Source: Gari tellinella
Taxonomy: Eukaryota; Mollusca; Bivalvia; Cardiida; Psammobiidae
NCBI GenBank assembly: GCA_922989275.2
Contig: OV277858.1
Span: 4,898,001-4,962,000 of the forward strand
DNA: 64,000 nucleotides
Direction of reading: 5' to 3'
This document shows, in pieces, positions 34,929 through 45,326 of the stretch. The notes under the pieces were generated by a model. It saw nothing but the letters and a program-made list of their open reading frames with translations. It did not search any database and was not told the origin of the DNA. Both the position numbers and the translations under genes were made by a program. The stretch's first letter is position 1. Each line of letters opens with the position of its first letter.

Positions 34929-34998
34929 CTAAAAGCAGACTGAAAGTAAAGCAGAATGTGCCTTCAGGCGCATTCTGATTAAATTCAACCTGCTTTAA
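34929..34998. repeat. Hairpin repeat, family B
   Basis: AAAGCAGACTGAAAGTAAAG then CAGAATG and, after a short centre CCTTCAGG, the inverted arm ending CAACCTGCTTTAAG. Family B copies are often flanked by 'CCCATTACCC' or its complement, as here and at 35142. Confidence 0.75.
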
Positions 34999-35561
34999 GT
35001 CATTCAAAACTTCAAAACTAGTAACAGGCTAATAGGGGAATGGGTTAAATGTGCCAGAAACTAAAGAGAGTACATGTCCATATAACATGCTGTAATGTTG
35101 TCGTACCAGTGTTAATTCTATAAGCTGTAGCTGCAGCATTTTAACCCATTACCCAATAAACGTGACTTTTTACGCCTATAATTTCTTCCTCCTCTGAAAA
35201 AAAAATCCCTTTTATATGACAAAAATATTGTATGTCCTAGCAGATAGTAGCTTAAAGTCCCATTGTGTTTTCAGACCTTTTTTTAATGTCCGAAATACAA
35301 TAACGGTTAATAATAATGTTTCAACCTTCTTATGGGCCAAACTGATCTATGAAATGTTAAAGACAGACCTAATTCATCAAAAGTGGCAGTTTAAAACCAT
35401 AACAAACCGAAAGTATAGTCAAACAACTAGGTCTGACGTGTCACGGGGTCGCCGAGTCCATTTTTAAGGGAGATCAGCATTTCGGATATCCTCGTCTCAT
35501 TCTTTTAAAAAACAAGGTTGAGTTATAGGTATAAACAATGAGCGGATTAGTTATCAGAAAT

Positions 35562-35655
35562 ATAGCGTAATGGATAGGTCGTAGGCCCATAATCGAGTAT
35601 ATGATCGGGGAAATTTTATTTGGCGTGGGTTCGAAACTCGCATCAACCTAAAACT
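35562..35655 (+). repeat. tRNA-derived SINE-like sequence
   Basis: TAGCGTAATGGATAGGTCG resembles an A box region, and GTGGGTTCGAAACTCGCATC carries a B box, followed by an A/T tail. The spacing is longer than in a tRNA. It is a SINE head or tRNA relic. Confidence 0.5.
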
Positions 35656-35994
35656 TTTTTTTTGCTAAAATATATTAAGGAATCTATAATTACTTTATTT
35701 CCAATTTCATTTCAACCATCATATACTTTCATTGTAATGTAGATCTATGTAGATGATTATACGGTGAAACATCTCTATACATAAGTCATTGTTGGCCTTT
35801 AAGGCAGGTGACAGCATAATGGGGGAATAATGCATAAGGCAGTCTCCATTACTTTTGTTCTACATTCAGCAGCAGCCTGTCTAAAAAGACCACTTTAATA
35901 GTCCTTAATGAGTGGTCGATTCCTATGTGTTTCACCGTAATTAAGGCTCCAGACAAGGAGAGTATTTCAAAAAGTAAAATCTTCATGTCTCCTT

Positions 35995-36140
35995 CAAACC
36001 CCATAGTGTGACTACTAATCAAAAGCTTCTCGCAGAGACCATTCTAATTAGTACATGCAATCAAACCATAAGGTTTAGTGCAGACATGAGGAAAACGTTG
36101 GAAAACTTGTGTCTATTCCCCCTTATCTGGAGCCCAGTAA
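35995..36140. repeat. Hairpin repeat, family C, diverged
   Basis: GTGTGACTACTAATCAAAAG, a short centre, and GACCATTCTAATTAGTA form decayed arms. CCCCTTATCTGGAGCCC follows at about 36119, as it does after each family C copy. Confidence 0.55.
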
Positions 36141-36389
36141 ACAGATCATGCTTGTAACTGATTACATTTCAATATTATAGAAGCCTATATGTATATACAT
36201 GTACATGTATGTATTTTATCATCGATTAATTGTTTAAAATATGACTAATATCGGACTCGAACTGAAACAAAGCAACCCTTCACCAACACTGGCGAACGTG
36301 TTCATAAATGGTCAGCTTCTATTATACAGTATGGAATATAATATAATGCTTTACTATTCATGCAAGATTTAAATAAAAAAAGTGTAAGG

Positions 36390-36485
36390 TCGACGTGGGA
36401 TTCGAACCCACGCTTACTAAAAATACTGCTATTTGCCTTTGCATACCTAACCTTTGCCTACTGCGCTAAACTGCTCACAATAATC
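36390..36485 (-). repeat. tRNA-like sequence with long variable region
   Basis: On the minus strand TTTAGCGCAGTAGGCAAAGG is an A-box-like arm and GTGGGTTCGAATCCCACGTC is a perfect T-arm with B box. About 45 bases separate them, too many for a normal tRNA body, and the acceptor does not pair. It is a SINE or tRNA relic. Confidence 0.5.
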
Positions 36486-36608
36486 CGCCTTCATTATTTC
36501 ACCTCATATACGAAACTCGGCTGTTTAAAATATGGTCCGAGAACATGCGGAATGCTGTGTTACCTAAAAATTGGACTCGGCTGACCTTTGACACGTCAGA
36601 CCTAGTTG

Positions 36609-36676
36609 TTTGACTGTTTGAATCTCGAACAGACGCCGCGTAACTCGGCGTCTTATCTGGATCCAAACTGTTTGAC
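36609..36676. repeat. Hairpin repeat, family A
   Basis: Arms near GTTTGAATCTCGAACAGACG and CGTCTTATCTGGATCCAAAC, with AGACGCCGCG facing CGGCGTCT at the centre. Confidence 0.75.
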
Positions 36677-36870
36677 AATCGTCTTAAGGTTCTTTTAATC
36701 AAAACTATGAATAAATCTAAACTAAACAAATTTTGCACATGACAATTTCAAAGCAGACGTCTGTGCAGCAGAATAAGGGTTAACCACTTCATTCCTGTGC
36801 TCCAGATAATCCGAAGTAAACTGAACAAATCCAACAGTTTATCACTCATTTCAGCACCGAATGATATGAT

Positions 36871-36985
36871 GTTACTACTCATTAGAATTGTCTCTTGGAG
36901 ACGATTCTAATGAGTAGTGACACCATTGGTTTTAAAGCAGAAATAAAGGTTTTAGTTTTCGAAATACTCCCCTTATCTGGAGCCC
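36871..36985. repeat. Hairpin repeat, family C
   Basis: GTTACTACTCATTAGAATTG pairs with GATTCTAATGAGTAGTGAC. CCCCTTATCTGGAGCCC follows at 36969. Confidence 0.75.
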
Positions 36986-37164
36986 CGTATTTACAGAGTT
37001 GTCCTTCTTTCCGTTGACAAGGTCAAATTAAATGGTGTTAGCACAAATAAATTAAAAACATAAATAAAAAGCGAATTTCTTAGGTAAAGCCGCTTTTTGT
37101 GAAAGAATCACGTCCCATGTAGTTCTAATGGGATCCCAAGCAACCGTTTTATGCAGGTTTCCCA

Positions 37165-37255
37165 AAAGCACAATGCGGCTTTAAAGCAGGCTTAACGTTA
37201 AGTAGAATGCCTCTTAAATTGCATTCTGCGTTACTTTCAACTTGCCTTAAGTGAT
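37165..37255. repeat. Hairpin repeat, family B
   Basis: GCAGGCTTAACGTTAAGTAG facing GCATTCTGCGTTACTTTCAA and CTTGCCTTAAG. The arms are diverged. 'ATGGGGTAATGGGTTAA' follows at 37284. Confidence 0.6.
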
Positions 37256-37511
37256 AATCTTTCTTTCAAACTTCAAACAAGCTATGGGGTAATGGGTTAA
37301 GGAAATTAATCCGTCCCTCATCATGGATCCCCATATCAGAGCTTGATACTTATACTTTCTGATAGGGGCACCCTTATCAAATTGCTTATCAATTATCACA
37401 GTAGGGTACTAATTGATAGATATGCACCAATCTAGGGGATTAAAGATAGTTGTTGCAATTAACACTTACCCTGCTGATCACGACTTGATTGTTAAGTGAA
37501 AAAAGTGTATT

Positions 37512-37563
37512 TAGATCAGACGCTGCATTATATTGCGTCTGATCTGGATCCAAACTGTTTTAC
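37512..37563. repeat. Hairpin repeat, family A, right-biased copy
   Basis: TTAGATCAGACGCTGCA and GCGTCTGATCTGGATCCAAA with CTGTTT. The left outer arm is missing. Confidence 0.65.
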
Positions 37564-37944
37564 ATTCGACTCAGAGACTTTCTGAACTACAAAAAATGCA
37601 CAAATCTTATTAATTATTTTTTTTGCATACAACAATATCAAAGTAGACAAAATTACTGCAGGAGAAGGGTTAAGCATACATCAATTTTATCTGCAGAATA
37701 AAATTATTGCAAACCTGATCAGAATGATCCTTCAGGAAACCTCTGATCCGGTCTACACTGTTTGTATAGGACTAGTATGCTTTATAAGGGTACACTTTTT
37801 AAGACAAATATATACTTTTAAGATATTTTTATCCTTTATTTTCGAAATCTTAGGATTCTCCATGATCAACTTATAGCATCCCCTTATCAGATGGCAGCTT
37901 AACCCATTACCCCATAGCTTGTTTCTAGTGATATGTGACCACTA

Positions 37945-38010
37945 AAAGCAGGTTGAAAGTAAAGCAGAATGCGCCCTAAGGTGCATTCTGCTTTACTTTC
38001 AGCCTGCTTT
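37945..38010. repeat. Hairpin repeat, family B, near-perfect copy
   Basis: AAAGCAGGTTGAAAGTAAAG and its complement with only one or two mismatches around a CCCTAAGG-like centre. It is the best-preserved copy of the family. Further halves lie at 38289-38333 and a diverged one at 38553-38612. Confidence 0.85.
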
Positions 38011-39587
38011 GAGCTATTATCTGCTAGAATATAGTGGTTCTCTCCTTCTGATAAATTTCACTATACATTTAACCTGTACTTAAAGGCACACTGTGAATGG
38101 CGATACTTAATTTTAAGTCTCAAGTTCTGATAAAGTAATTAGCCTTTGATTTAGAGATCGCAGAAAAGAGAGTTTACTGCTCCTTTCAAACTTTTAACAA
38201 TCAAGGAATAATTCATTGAAGAAGCACTGATCTCCATTAACCCGTACCCCATAGCCTGTTTCTAGTTTTGAATACAGTTGACCATTAAAAGCAGGTTGCA
38301 AGTAAAGCAGAATGGGCCTTAAAGCCAATATCCGATAGGATATACAATAGATTTATTTCCATCAGTGGAGGACTAAATTAAAGACGTAAAAATGTGTTTT
38401 TATGGGCTAATCGGTTAAATATCATTCAAGTTATTCAAATGAAAGTATTTATTTTGATAAATATTCATAATTGTATAAATTGAGACTATTTTCTTCACTG
38501 GAGGAATAAATTAGAGGCATAAAAAGGCATATTTATTGGGTAATGGGTTAAAGCAGGCTGGAAGTTAAGCAGATGGCACATTCTACTATACTTTCAAACT
38601 GCTTTGAGTGGCCGCCTGTCTTCAAAACTAGGCAGTGGATATGGGGTAATAGGTTTAGACAAGTGGCTGCTTAGTACAATAAAAATGTTATGCATGGTAT
38701 CTCTGTGTGTGACTTTCTTAGCGCTTTAATCTGCCACCTGCCTAAATACCTAAATACAACTTTTAACATTTATTTAATATAAGAATATTCCAGATGGGGA
38801 ATTCAATTAGTACTAATTCATAAAACAGCTCTTTTCTAAAATTTCGATATCTAAGGACCTTTTTCATGATTTTACAAATTAATTATACTCTAATCTTTGT
38901 TGAAAAGGACTTTTTGTGTGTTTGTATGTTATCTACATGTATGAACATTGTAGTAAATAAAGGTTATAAATTCATTGACTTATTAAAGATTAAATATCCC
39001 TGGAGTAGAGGGTCAAGGTGCCCCTTATCTTCAACTGTCATGTTATAACCAGTGGATTGTCTCTGTGGAAATGTTACATAATCTAACGACCTCCCAGCGG
39101 GATGGCAACAGAGTTTATTGCTTTTAAGGATGGGCTTTACATGCATGGGTTCAATAGGATGTCTTATCTATTGAGGCTGTACATTTATAAAGAACTATAT
39201 AAAATAAAAGTAATATTTTATTGCTGTTAATTCAAACTTTCGGAAATAATAAGAAAATATTTCATACATTATAATAATGCACTAGTTGCAAAAAAACCAA
39301 TGTCTTAAAATAAGTCCTTTATTCAGATAATTAATTATTCTGTTGCACTTTTAGGTAAAAGCTCTATAGCCAGGTGGCTGCTTAATGCAGTATGAAAGTC
39401 ATGCAGAAAGCTCCTTGAAGGTTTTCATGCGTAACTTGCAATCTACATTCCACAACCACCTGTATTAACCCATTACCCCATAAATACGCCTTTTTACGCC
39501 TCTTCTTTACTGGAGAAAATAGTTCCAATTTATACAGATATGAAAATGAATGATAAGAACTATTTTCTTTATTCTAGCAGATGGTAG

Positions 39588-39658
39588 CGTAAGCAGGCTG
39601 AAAGTAAAGCAGAATGTGCCTTAAGGCGCGCATTCTGCTCTACTTTCAACCTGCTTTA
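39588..39658. repeat. Hairpin repeat, family B
   Basis: AAGCAGGCTGAAAGTAAAGC and, after GCCTTAAGGCGCG, its complement ending CAACCTGCTTTAAG. Confidence 0.8.
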
Positions 39659-39827
39659 AGAAATCACCAATTTTGAAAACTAGAATCAGGCTATTGGGTA
39701 ATGGGTTACAGGTCAAACCCGTGATATAGTCGTTGAAAGGCATAAAAGGTGTATTTATTGGGTAATGGGTTTAAAGTTTTAATTTCTGTTTACCATCAAT
39801 ACATCACCCCCCCCCGAAACAATGCAG

Positions 39828-40035
39828 AAAAAACTGCAGCTCTAAAATAAAGCTGTAGTCATTCCCCAGTGCATTGCTAGTTACCTGGTTTAAACTGATA
39901 GTGCACTATCAGTTTGTTATTGAAATCTCAGTGCACTATCAGTGCACTGTCAGTGCCAAATTAGTTTACTCTCAGTGCACTGTCAGTTTAAACCCAGTGC
40001 ACTGGCAGTGCACTGGGGTGTATAGTTTAGCTTAA
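39828..40035 (-). repeat. Right long terminal inverted repeat
   Basis: Reverse complement of 34484-34701, with the CAGTGCACTG arrays in the same order. The outer end is TTAAGCTAAACTATACAC on the minus strand. Confidence 0.85.
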
Positions 40036-40045
40036 ACAGTACTGT

Positions 40046-40776
40046 AAGTCTAAAACCTGATACACAGGCAGATATGATCGAAGCCTTTAACAACACATCG
40101 CGCTGTCTAGATGATATTTTATATAGACAACCCATTTTTTGATACGTTGTTTCCTTTTATTTACCAAAAAGAATTATGCCTTAATAAAACAAACGAGTCA
40201 AATTTATCGGCACCATTTTTAGATTTGGATCTTTTAATAAATAACGGTATTGTTTCTTCTAAGATTTACGATAAACGAGATGATTTTGATTTTAGTATTG
40301 TAAACTATCCTCATCTAGATGGCGATGTTCCCCGTTCTACATCTTACGGGGTTTATATTTCACAACTTATTCGTTTTGCTAGGGCTTGTACCTCTGTTGA
40401 GGACTTCCACATTCGTAATAAAACTATTACTGAAAAGCTTCTTAAACATGGGTACAGATTTCATAAACTTCGTAAAACATTTTCTAAATTATTTTATAGA
40501 AATCTTCCTCTCATTAACAAGTATAAATGTAACTTAAAGTCTTTTCTGCGGCAAGGTATTTCACATCCGGAGTTTTATGGTGATGTGATTTACAGACTTC
40601 GTAAGATTCTTGGACATATGCATTTTCAAAACCTATTTGTGAAACGTATTAGATTTTTCCTCAAAAAAGATTATGAGCCAACTATATTGCTGCGCACTTC
40701 ACGTTTGGTTATCGATCAATCTACAATTGATAACTATGCTTTCCTCTTTGGTTGTGCGACGACAGACAGGGCTTAG
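40046..40776 (+). pseudogene. Penelope-like element reverse transcriptase, 3' part
   Basis: This is the continuation after the transposon. The first about 70 bases encode the segment with DTQADMIEAFNNTSRCLDDI, where CLDD stands for the catalytic (Y/F)LDD of motif C. A frameshift follows near 40115. The frame 40111-40776 then holds APFLDLDLLINNGIVSSKIY, YGVYISQLIRFAR and HPEFYGDVIYRLRKI and ends TAG, with no GIY-YIG endonuclease motif visible. The endonuclease may be absent or N-terminal in this lineage. It is inactive here. Confidence 0.8.
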
Positions 40777-41443
40777 CACTACATGATGATGTATCTCTAA
40801 AGCCGTCCTTAACCGGGAGAGTTATGTCGGATTTTTGTGCTTTGTTTTTTCTCTCCCTGTCTGTCGTACCCTAAACCCTCCCATGTCTTACAGTTACTCG
40901 TGACTACAGACTATTCGCTTGAGTACAATTTGACCGTTGCCATAGTGGGTTATTTTTAACACGGGCTTGAATGTTTACTTCTTTCCCGTGTTACTAATAA
41001 TCCTGTCACAGAATTTTGTTAGATGTTTTACATGTATTTACTTACTGTGCTGGCGGTCTTTTTGATTGTAAGGTTGTGGAACAGGGTTTATATTTTATGT
41101 ACACTGTTCGTCTTTATAGGTGAATATAGGAGATAAGTGTGAGGTTGGGCGCCCCTAAACCCAGGTTTAACCCCCCAGTGGTTGTTAATAATTAATTAAT
41201 TTATAATTGATTATTGATTGCTACTGACCGTACCAAGGCGGGCTCCTATGTTCACTTAGCTTTATGTTTGTCTTGCGTGTTGTTTTCTATTTAGTGTGTA
41301 GATGAAGGAATGGTATTGCGTGTGTGTGTGTGTGTGTGTGGTTGTGTGTGTGTGTGTGTGTTTGTTATGGTATGGCTGTGTGTGTGTTCTGCTTTAGAGA
41401 TTGGTGTTGCGTTTCCTGCTTGAGTCTTCTTTCGTATTTATTT
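40777..41443 (+). mobile_element. 3' UTR of the Penelope-like element
   Basis: The stretch from about 40896 is repeated almost base for base at 51551-52104. Both end at CTTTCGTATTTATTT, so that point marks the element's 3' boundary. A (GT)n run at about 41319-41365 is part of the unit and differs in length between copies. Confidence 0.8.
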
Positions 41444-41672
41444 GCGAGTTCGATCCACCGCAGGACCAAGTTCTTCGATAGAGATTTTATAAACCGATGT
41501 CCGATGTATCAGTGCTTTACACTGGGCATCTAAAGAACCAGAGAACTCTGTCGATAAAAAGTAAGGGGCATCTTGCCCCGGTTCTCTGTTTCCGCTTCCT
41601 CTCGCTGATGCGTCCAATTCGCCCCTATATCGCAGAACCGGACGTTAACAAACAAACAAACGTTATTATGTG
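41444..41672 (+). mobile_element. tRNA-derived SINE, head-truncated
   Basis: Starts at the B box (GAGTTCGATCC), continues with CAGTGCTTTACACTGGGC and GGTTCTCTGTTTCCGCTTCC, and ends GGACGTTAACAAACAAACAA. The same body lies inverted at 9050-9330. It abuts the Penelope 3' end without a gap. Confidence 0.75.
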
Positions 41673-42148
41673 GTCCTTACGTAACGTTGTTACACGGGAA
41701 TTACCGGATTTCGGAAGATCTATGACAGACCAGAGAAGATGTTGAACCTAGTCCTCATGTTATAAGTTGTCTAAGTTTGTGCAATGAACGTCTCGGGCAA
41801 CGACAGTTACATTTAAACCCGCCCGCCAACTTTGTTTTGCTCTGTGTCACTTTGACGTGGTAATTTTTTATCTTGAAAAAATTGTTCAGTAAGACGTTTG
41901 GCAGTGTAATTTCTCAAGCCTCTATGCATAAAAGTCTCAAGTGTGAATCAATTCGACGGTTCGACAGGGTTACATATGAGCCGCGCTCCAGGAAAATGGG
42001 GTTTAGTGACATCGCCAATGACGTAAGAAAACCAACCACAAAGTGACGTCAAAACTATTTGTGTAAAACATGTGCTTTGTTGATGTTTTCTTATGATCGG
42101 AGACGTGTTTTAAAGTCTTTTTGATGCGAGTTTTTGCGATGGTTTGAA

Positions 42149-42166
42149 TATGGATTCAGAAATAGA
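42149..42166 (+). CDS. Candidate first coding exon of the transposon gene (MDSEIE, then GTAAGA donor)
   Basis: ATGGATTCAGAAATAGAG is followed directly by GTAAGAAAC, a strong donor. It lies about 175 bases inside the left inverted repeat, where transposon promoters usually fire. The link to the downstream exons is inferred. Exons between 42.17 and 44.2 kb could not be identified. Confidence 0.35.
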
Positions 42167-43379
42167 GGTAAGAAACATTTGTTTAACCTATTATATTAGT
42201 ATTATATTCTGTTTTACCGGTTAACAGGAATAAAACCAAAATACGGTTTAAACACCGTTTTCTGCGATCTTGGCAATGCTGGCTATCTAGACTGTATCAA
42301 TTCAATCAATAACCACAGATCTTCACTTGTCAGTATAGATCAGTGAAATATATTGAACCATGGGCTCAAACATTGTGAATATCTATTGAAGCTTGAACTA
42401 GTTTATACAAAATATCCTGTAGATTAAACGAGTTTTCAACATTGACAGGCGTGACCTAGATCTAGATCGAGTGGCCGCTAGAAAAGAGTCTCGATTTTTC
42501 ACCACATAAAATATAAGGGAACCCGATGTCAGAGATTCACCATCTATTCTAGTATATATAAATCCAATCTACTAATTTTTACTTTAAACGACGTGCCAAA
42601 CTCGTAAACGTTTTAAAAGTTTAATTGACCGTATGAGGTAATCCATTTCTATACATATTGTATACGTCATCCTATAAATACGTCATAGATGCTGTGCAAA
42701 GTAGAGGTCTCACACCGATTATATTTATAGGTTAGATCTACATGTCATCCTCATTCCTAGATCTACAAGACAATTTATCTTAGTCTTATCCTTTGTATGA
42801 ATGATATATTGCGGGTATAGATCTACGTGCAATTTAATTTATAAGCATGATGACCTTTCTTATATAACCTAGTTTATGTTTAGATCTACATATACTATAC
42901 TAGATCTAGGCCTAATTGTTTTTGTTAAATGTTATTTGTGATGGCATGCCGACTCTAAATAAAAGTTGTATCTGTATGACGGAAAAACAGATTGAATTTA
43001 ATTGAATACATACATGATAAATGCATACGAAAAAATGTCTTACAATACAGTGTAACGCATAGTGTAGACCTAGATTATTCAGTTTAAACCTTTCATTTCG
43101 AGATTTACACAGGAAAAGGGATTTGGCCACTGGCCACACTCTGCCAACTTAGAGTCGACCCTTTCCCGTAGACCTAGATTTGTCATTGAGGTTGAAAGCG
43201 CTTTTATTGATTAGTGACATATCATGTTCATAGACCCTGATTAGGCACTGCGGTGGAGATGCGATAGTCTGTTATGGCATACTGAAAAGTCACTGATGCT
43301 ATTTCATAAAAGAACAAAAACATAATGTTGTTTAGGTTACAGTAACTTCAATGTCATTGTCCCGAGCATTAGATGCTAT

Positions 43380-43607
43380 TTACTTATACATAAATGAATC
43401 GGCAACATGAAACTGTCTTATTTGTTTTGCCTTGTTTTTCAATTGTCCAGGTATGAAATTATAAGGATCTATTTCTTCTAGTATAATTTTGTTAAACTGA
43501 ACTCTTTCACTGGCAAGTTTAATAGTCTGCTTTAACCCTCTTACAGTCAAAATACCGCCTGCATTGGTAGAGTCGTCTGTCATAATGTTTTCAATGAAGA
43601 AATGTCG
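43380..43607 (-). pseudogene. Unrecognised minus-strand coding-like frame
   Basis: Open from just after a TAG near 43608 to TAA 43380-43382, with ATG at 43583. The composition is protein-like (GGILTVRGLKQTIKLASERV, IDPYNFIPGQLKNKAKQIRQ) and not simply AT-driven. It lies within the DNA transposon, in antisense to its gene. A family A hairpin abuts its start. It could be an exon of another gene captured by the element, or chance. Confidence 0.3.
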
Positions 43608-43617
43608 ATACTAGTGT

Positions 43618-43683
43618 CAAACAGTTTGGATCCTAATCGGATGCCCAGCGACGCGGCGTCTGAGTAGGATCCAAACTGTTTGC
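43618..43683. repeat. Hairpin repeat, family A, well-preserved copy
   Basis: CAAACAGTTTGGATCCTAAT and its near-complement. The inner arms GGATGCC and GGCGTC face each other across an about 10-base centre. Confidence 0.85.
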
Positions 43684-43990
43684 AAAGTCGCCTTTTGTCT
43701 GCGTTGGCAGGAAAAGTAACCCCAAACATTTATACGGTAATTTGCCCCCGAAGCGAGTAAATATGTTAAGTTTTTTAGCGTCATATCTTTGTTAAGGCTG
43801 ATTGTAGTTATTATCCCGGTCGAGACTGGCAAAATAAGGATGCTTATTGTTGCAATGTATTAACTTTTAACTATATGTTTTAACTTTGGAGAATTTCATA
43901 AAGACCAGAAGTCTCAGCAAATCTTCAGATAAGATAGGGTGAAATGAAGTTTTTTCTAGATTTTCTATCAAAATAATGTCTATTCTAAGA

Positions 43991-44060
43991 AGCGCTTTTG
44001 AACGCACAACTCCTGTGTGAAAAGAGCGCTATATAAATCGGGTTTAAAAATTATAATAAT
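43991..44060 (+). mobile_element. Solo 3' tail of the L2/CR1-like LINE
   Basis: AGCGCTTTTGAACGCACAAC, TCCTGTGTGAAAAGAGCGCT, then ATATAAATCGGGT and an ATAATAAT tail. Identical to the end at 63166-63222 over about 57 bases. Confidence 0.75.
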
Positions 44061-44066
44061 CCAACC

Positions 44067-44175
44067 GTGTGACTGCTCATCATAATCGTCTTTGCGAGAC
44101 GATTCTAGTGAGCAGTCACACCAAAGAGTTTCGCAACGACATTTCATTTCCGAATACCCCCCTTATCTGGAGCCC
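44067..44175. repeat. Hairpin repeat, family C
   Basis: GTGTGACTGCTCATCATAAT pairs with the arm ending GTGAGCAGTCACACC. CCCCTTATCTGGAGCCC follows. It ends about 30 bases before the splice acceptor of the transposon exon. Confidence 0.75.
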
Positions 44176-44206
44176 TGTCTCAGTTGTTGAATTCAAATCG
44201 TTTCAG

Positions 44207-44501
44207 GGCAGAATAAAAACCAGTTTGTGATCGGCTACTTTATGTGGCGTGTCATGACTGGCCAACATCAGACCATAGAGTACATGATGCAGGTGCCGCG
44301 GGACATGCACGTTGTCACGTTGACGCCGGCCTTGCGACACTTAAACAGAAATTCAGGCGAACAGACTGTGACAGAATGGACCAACTTGAGGCTGTCGTTC
44401 AGACATCTTCAGTATCGAATGAGGCTGTACGATACCCCTCCTGGAAATGGCGACTGAAAGGCATTCTTAGGACCAGTATTCCGCCCAATACGTGGAAGAA
44501 G
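44207..44501 (+). pseudogene. DUF7869-like transposon exon with two frameshifts
   Basis: Bounded by TCGTTTCAG acceptor and GTAAGCC donor. It opens in one frame with QNKNQFVIGYFMWRVMTGQ, passes near 44305 into a second frame carrying DAGLATLKQKFRRTDCDRMD and SNEAVRYPSWKWR, and near 44450 returns to the first frame with KAFLGPVFRPI. The exon-end phase of the first frame joins correctly to the next exon. The order (QNKN, WRV, KQKFRRT, then an FRPI-type segment) is that of a domain I remember as DUF7869 in many invertebrate transposon-like proteins. That identification is from memory. Confidence 0.6.
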
Positions 44502-44804
44502 GTAAGCCATTAAAATTGTGGTACATAGATAAATTAAACCAATTGATTTATGCAATTTCTCAGCTTCAAAAGTAAGGAATGTTCAAAACTTAAGGTCTGC
44601 ACATTAAAAAAACAAATTAAGATTCGCAATGAGCCCGATCAAACAGATTTTTTTAAAAAGATGATTACAAAACGTGATCTACTTGCAAGTCGCTACGTTT
44701 TTAACACGATCTTGAATGGGTCAAAGTGTAATTATAAGCAATCACATGTAGGCCGTTCCCTTCCCCAAATCTTTGAGTGCAGTTTTAGTGAAGACACATA
44801 CGGT

Positions 44805-44860
44805 TGATCAGACGTGGGTAGCAGGCAGCAGGTATAATACCTGCTACCCACGTCTGATCA
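44805..44860. repeat. Perfect 21-base-arm hairpin in the transposon intron
   Basis: TGATCAGACGTGGGTAGCAG plus G pairs perfectly with 44840-44860 around a 14-base loop. It starts with the TGATCAGACG word of family A but is otherwise different. Confidence 0.85.
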
Positions 44861-45082
44861 GGGTGTTCATTGTCTGGCACCCATCAGAGTAGAAATAAAT
44901 AAATAAAAGCTACAACGGCAAACATTTCAGATCCTGTTCTGACGCCGCATTGCAAATGTGGTGGCAAGACCGGATCTGCAGTGTTTGTTATGCACGCATG
45001 TCTTGCGGTTAAACCGTACTTTGCGGAACAGCTCCTAATAAAGAATTCATCCAGTGCATGATCTTTTTCTCTCTGACTTCAG

Positions 45083-45326
45083 GGAATACCAATACTTCAG
45101 GTTCGAAGCAACCATGCCTGGGGTAGTTACAGTTCGCAGGGGTCGAGACGAGGAAGAAATTTCTGTCAACATCCTTAAAACAGAGGGATTTTTGTTTGAT
45201 GCAAATGCTATGCCGTCAGAGATTCAAGCTCCTGGGCTGTCCTCGGAACGACAGACATACCTTTTAAGAACCATACGGCCGTTTGTAAGACCAGCGTATC
45301 AGGATATCACTTGCCCTCCACTCTAG
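45083..45326 (+). pseudogene. Terminal exon of the DUF7869-like gene
   Basis: Follows CTGACTTCAG and is open to TAG 45324-45326. It reads EYQYFRFEATMPGVVTVRRG, then a linker, then LSSERQTYLLRTIRPF and ITCPPL at the C-terminus, where the family usually ends with a similar ERQ.YLY..IR.F and TCP segment. The exon itself is intact, but the upstream exon is frameshifted, so the gene is broken. Intron length is 581 bases. A palindrome at 44805-44860 sits in it. Confidence 0.6.

Larger units (their letters stand above)
34484..40035. mobile_element. 5.55-kb Mutator-like, non-autonomous DNA transposon inserted in the Penelope RT
   Basis: Ends start TTAAGCTAAA(G/C)TATACAC and are inverted copies over about 210 bases. 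A 10-bp direct duplication flanks them. Long inverted repeats plus a 9-11-bp duplication is the Mutator/MULE structure, but no transposase frame is present (longest about 80 codons), so the class is inferred. The inverted repeats are built of CAGTGCACTG units and contain a 24-base perfect palindrome (34614-34637, 39892-39915). The interior holds many hairpin repeats (families A, B and C), tRNA-like sequences and AT-rich DNA. It may be captured host sequence plus later insertions. Confidence 0.75.

Noticed and set aside
41324..41533. Cys/Val-rich frame, with a twin at 51958-52158
   Set aside because: Translation of the (GT)n run in the Penelope 3' UTR.
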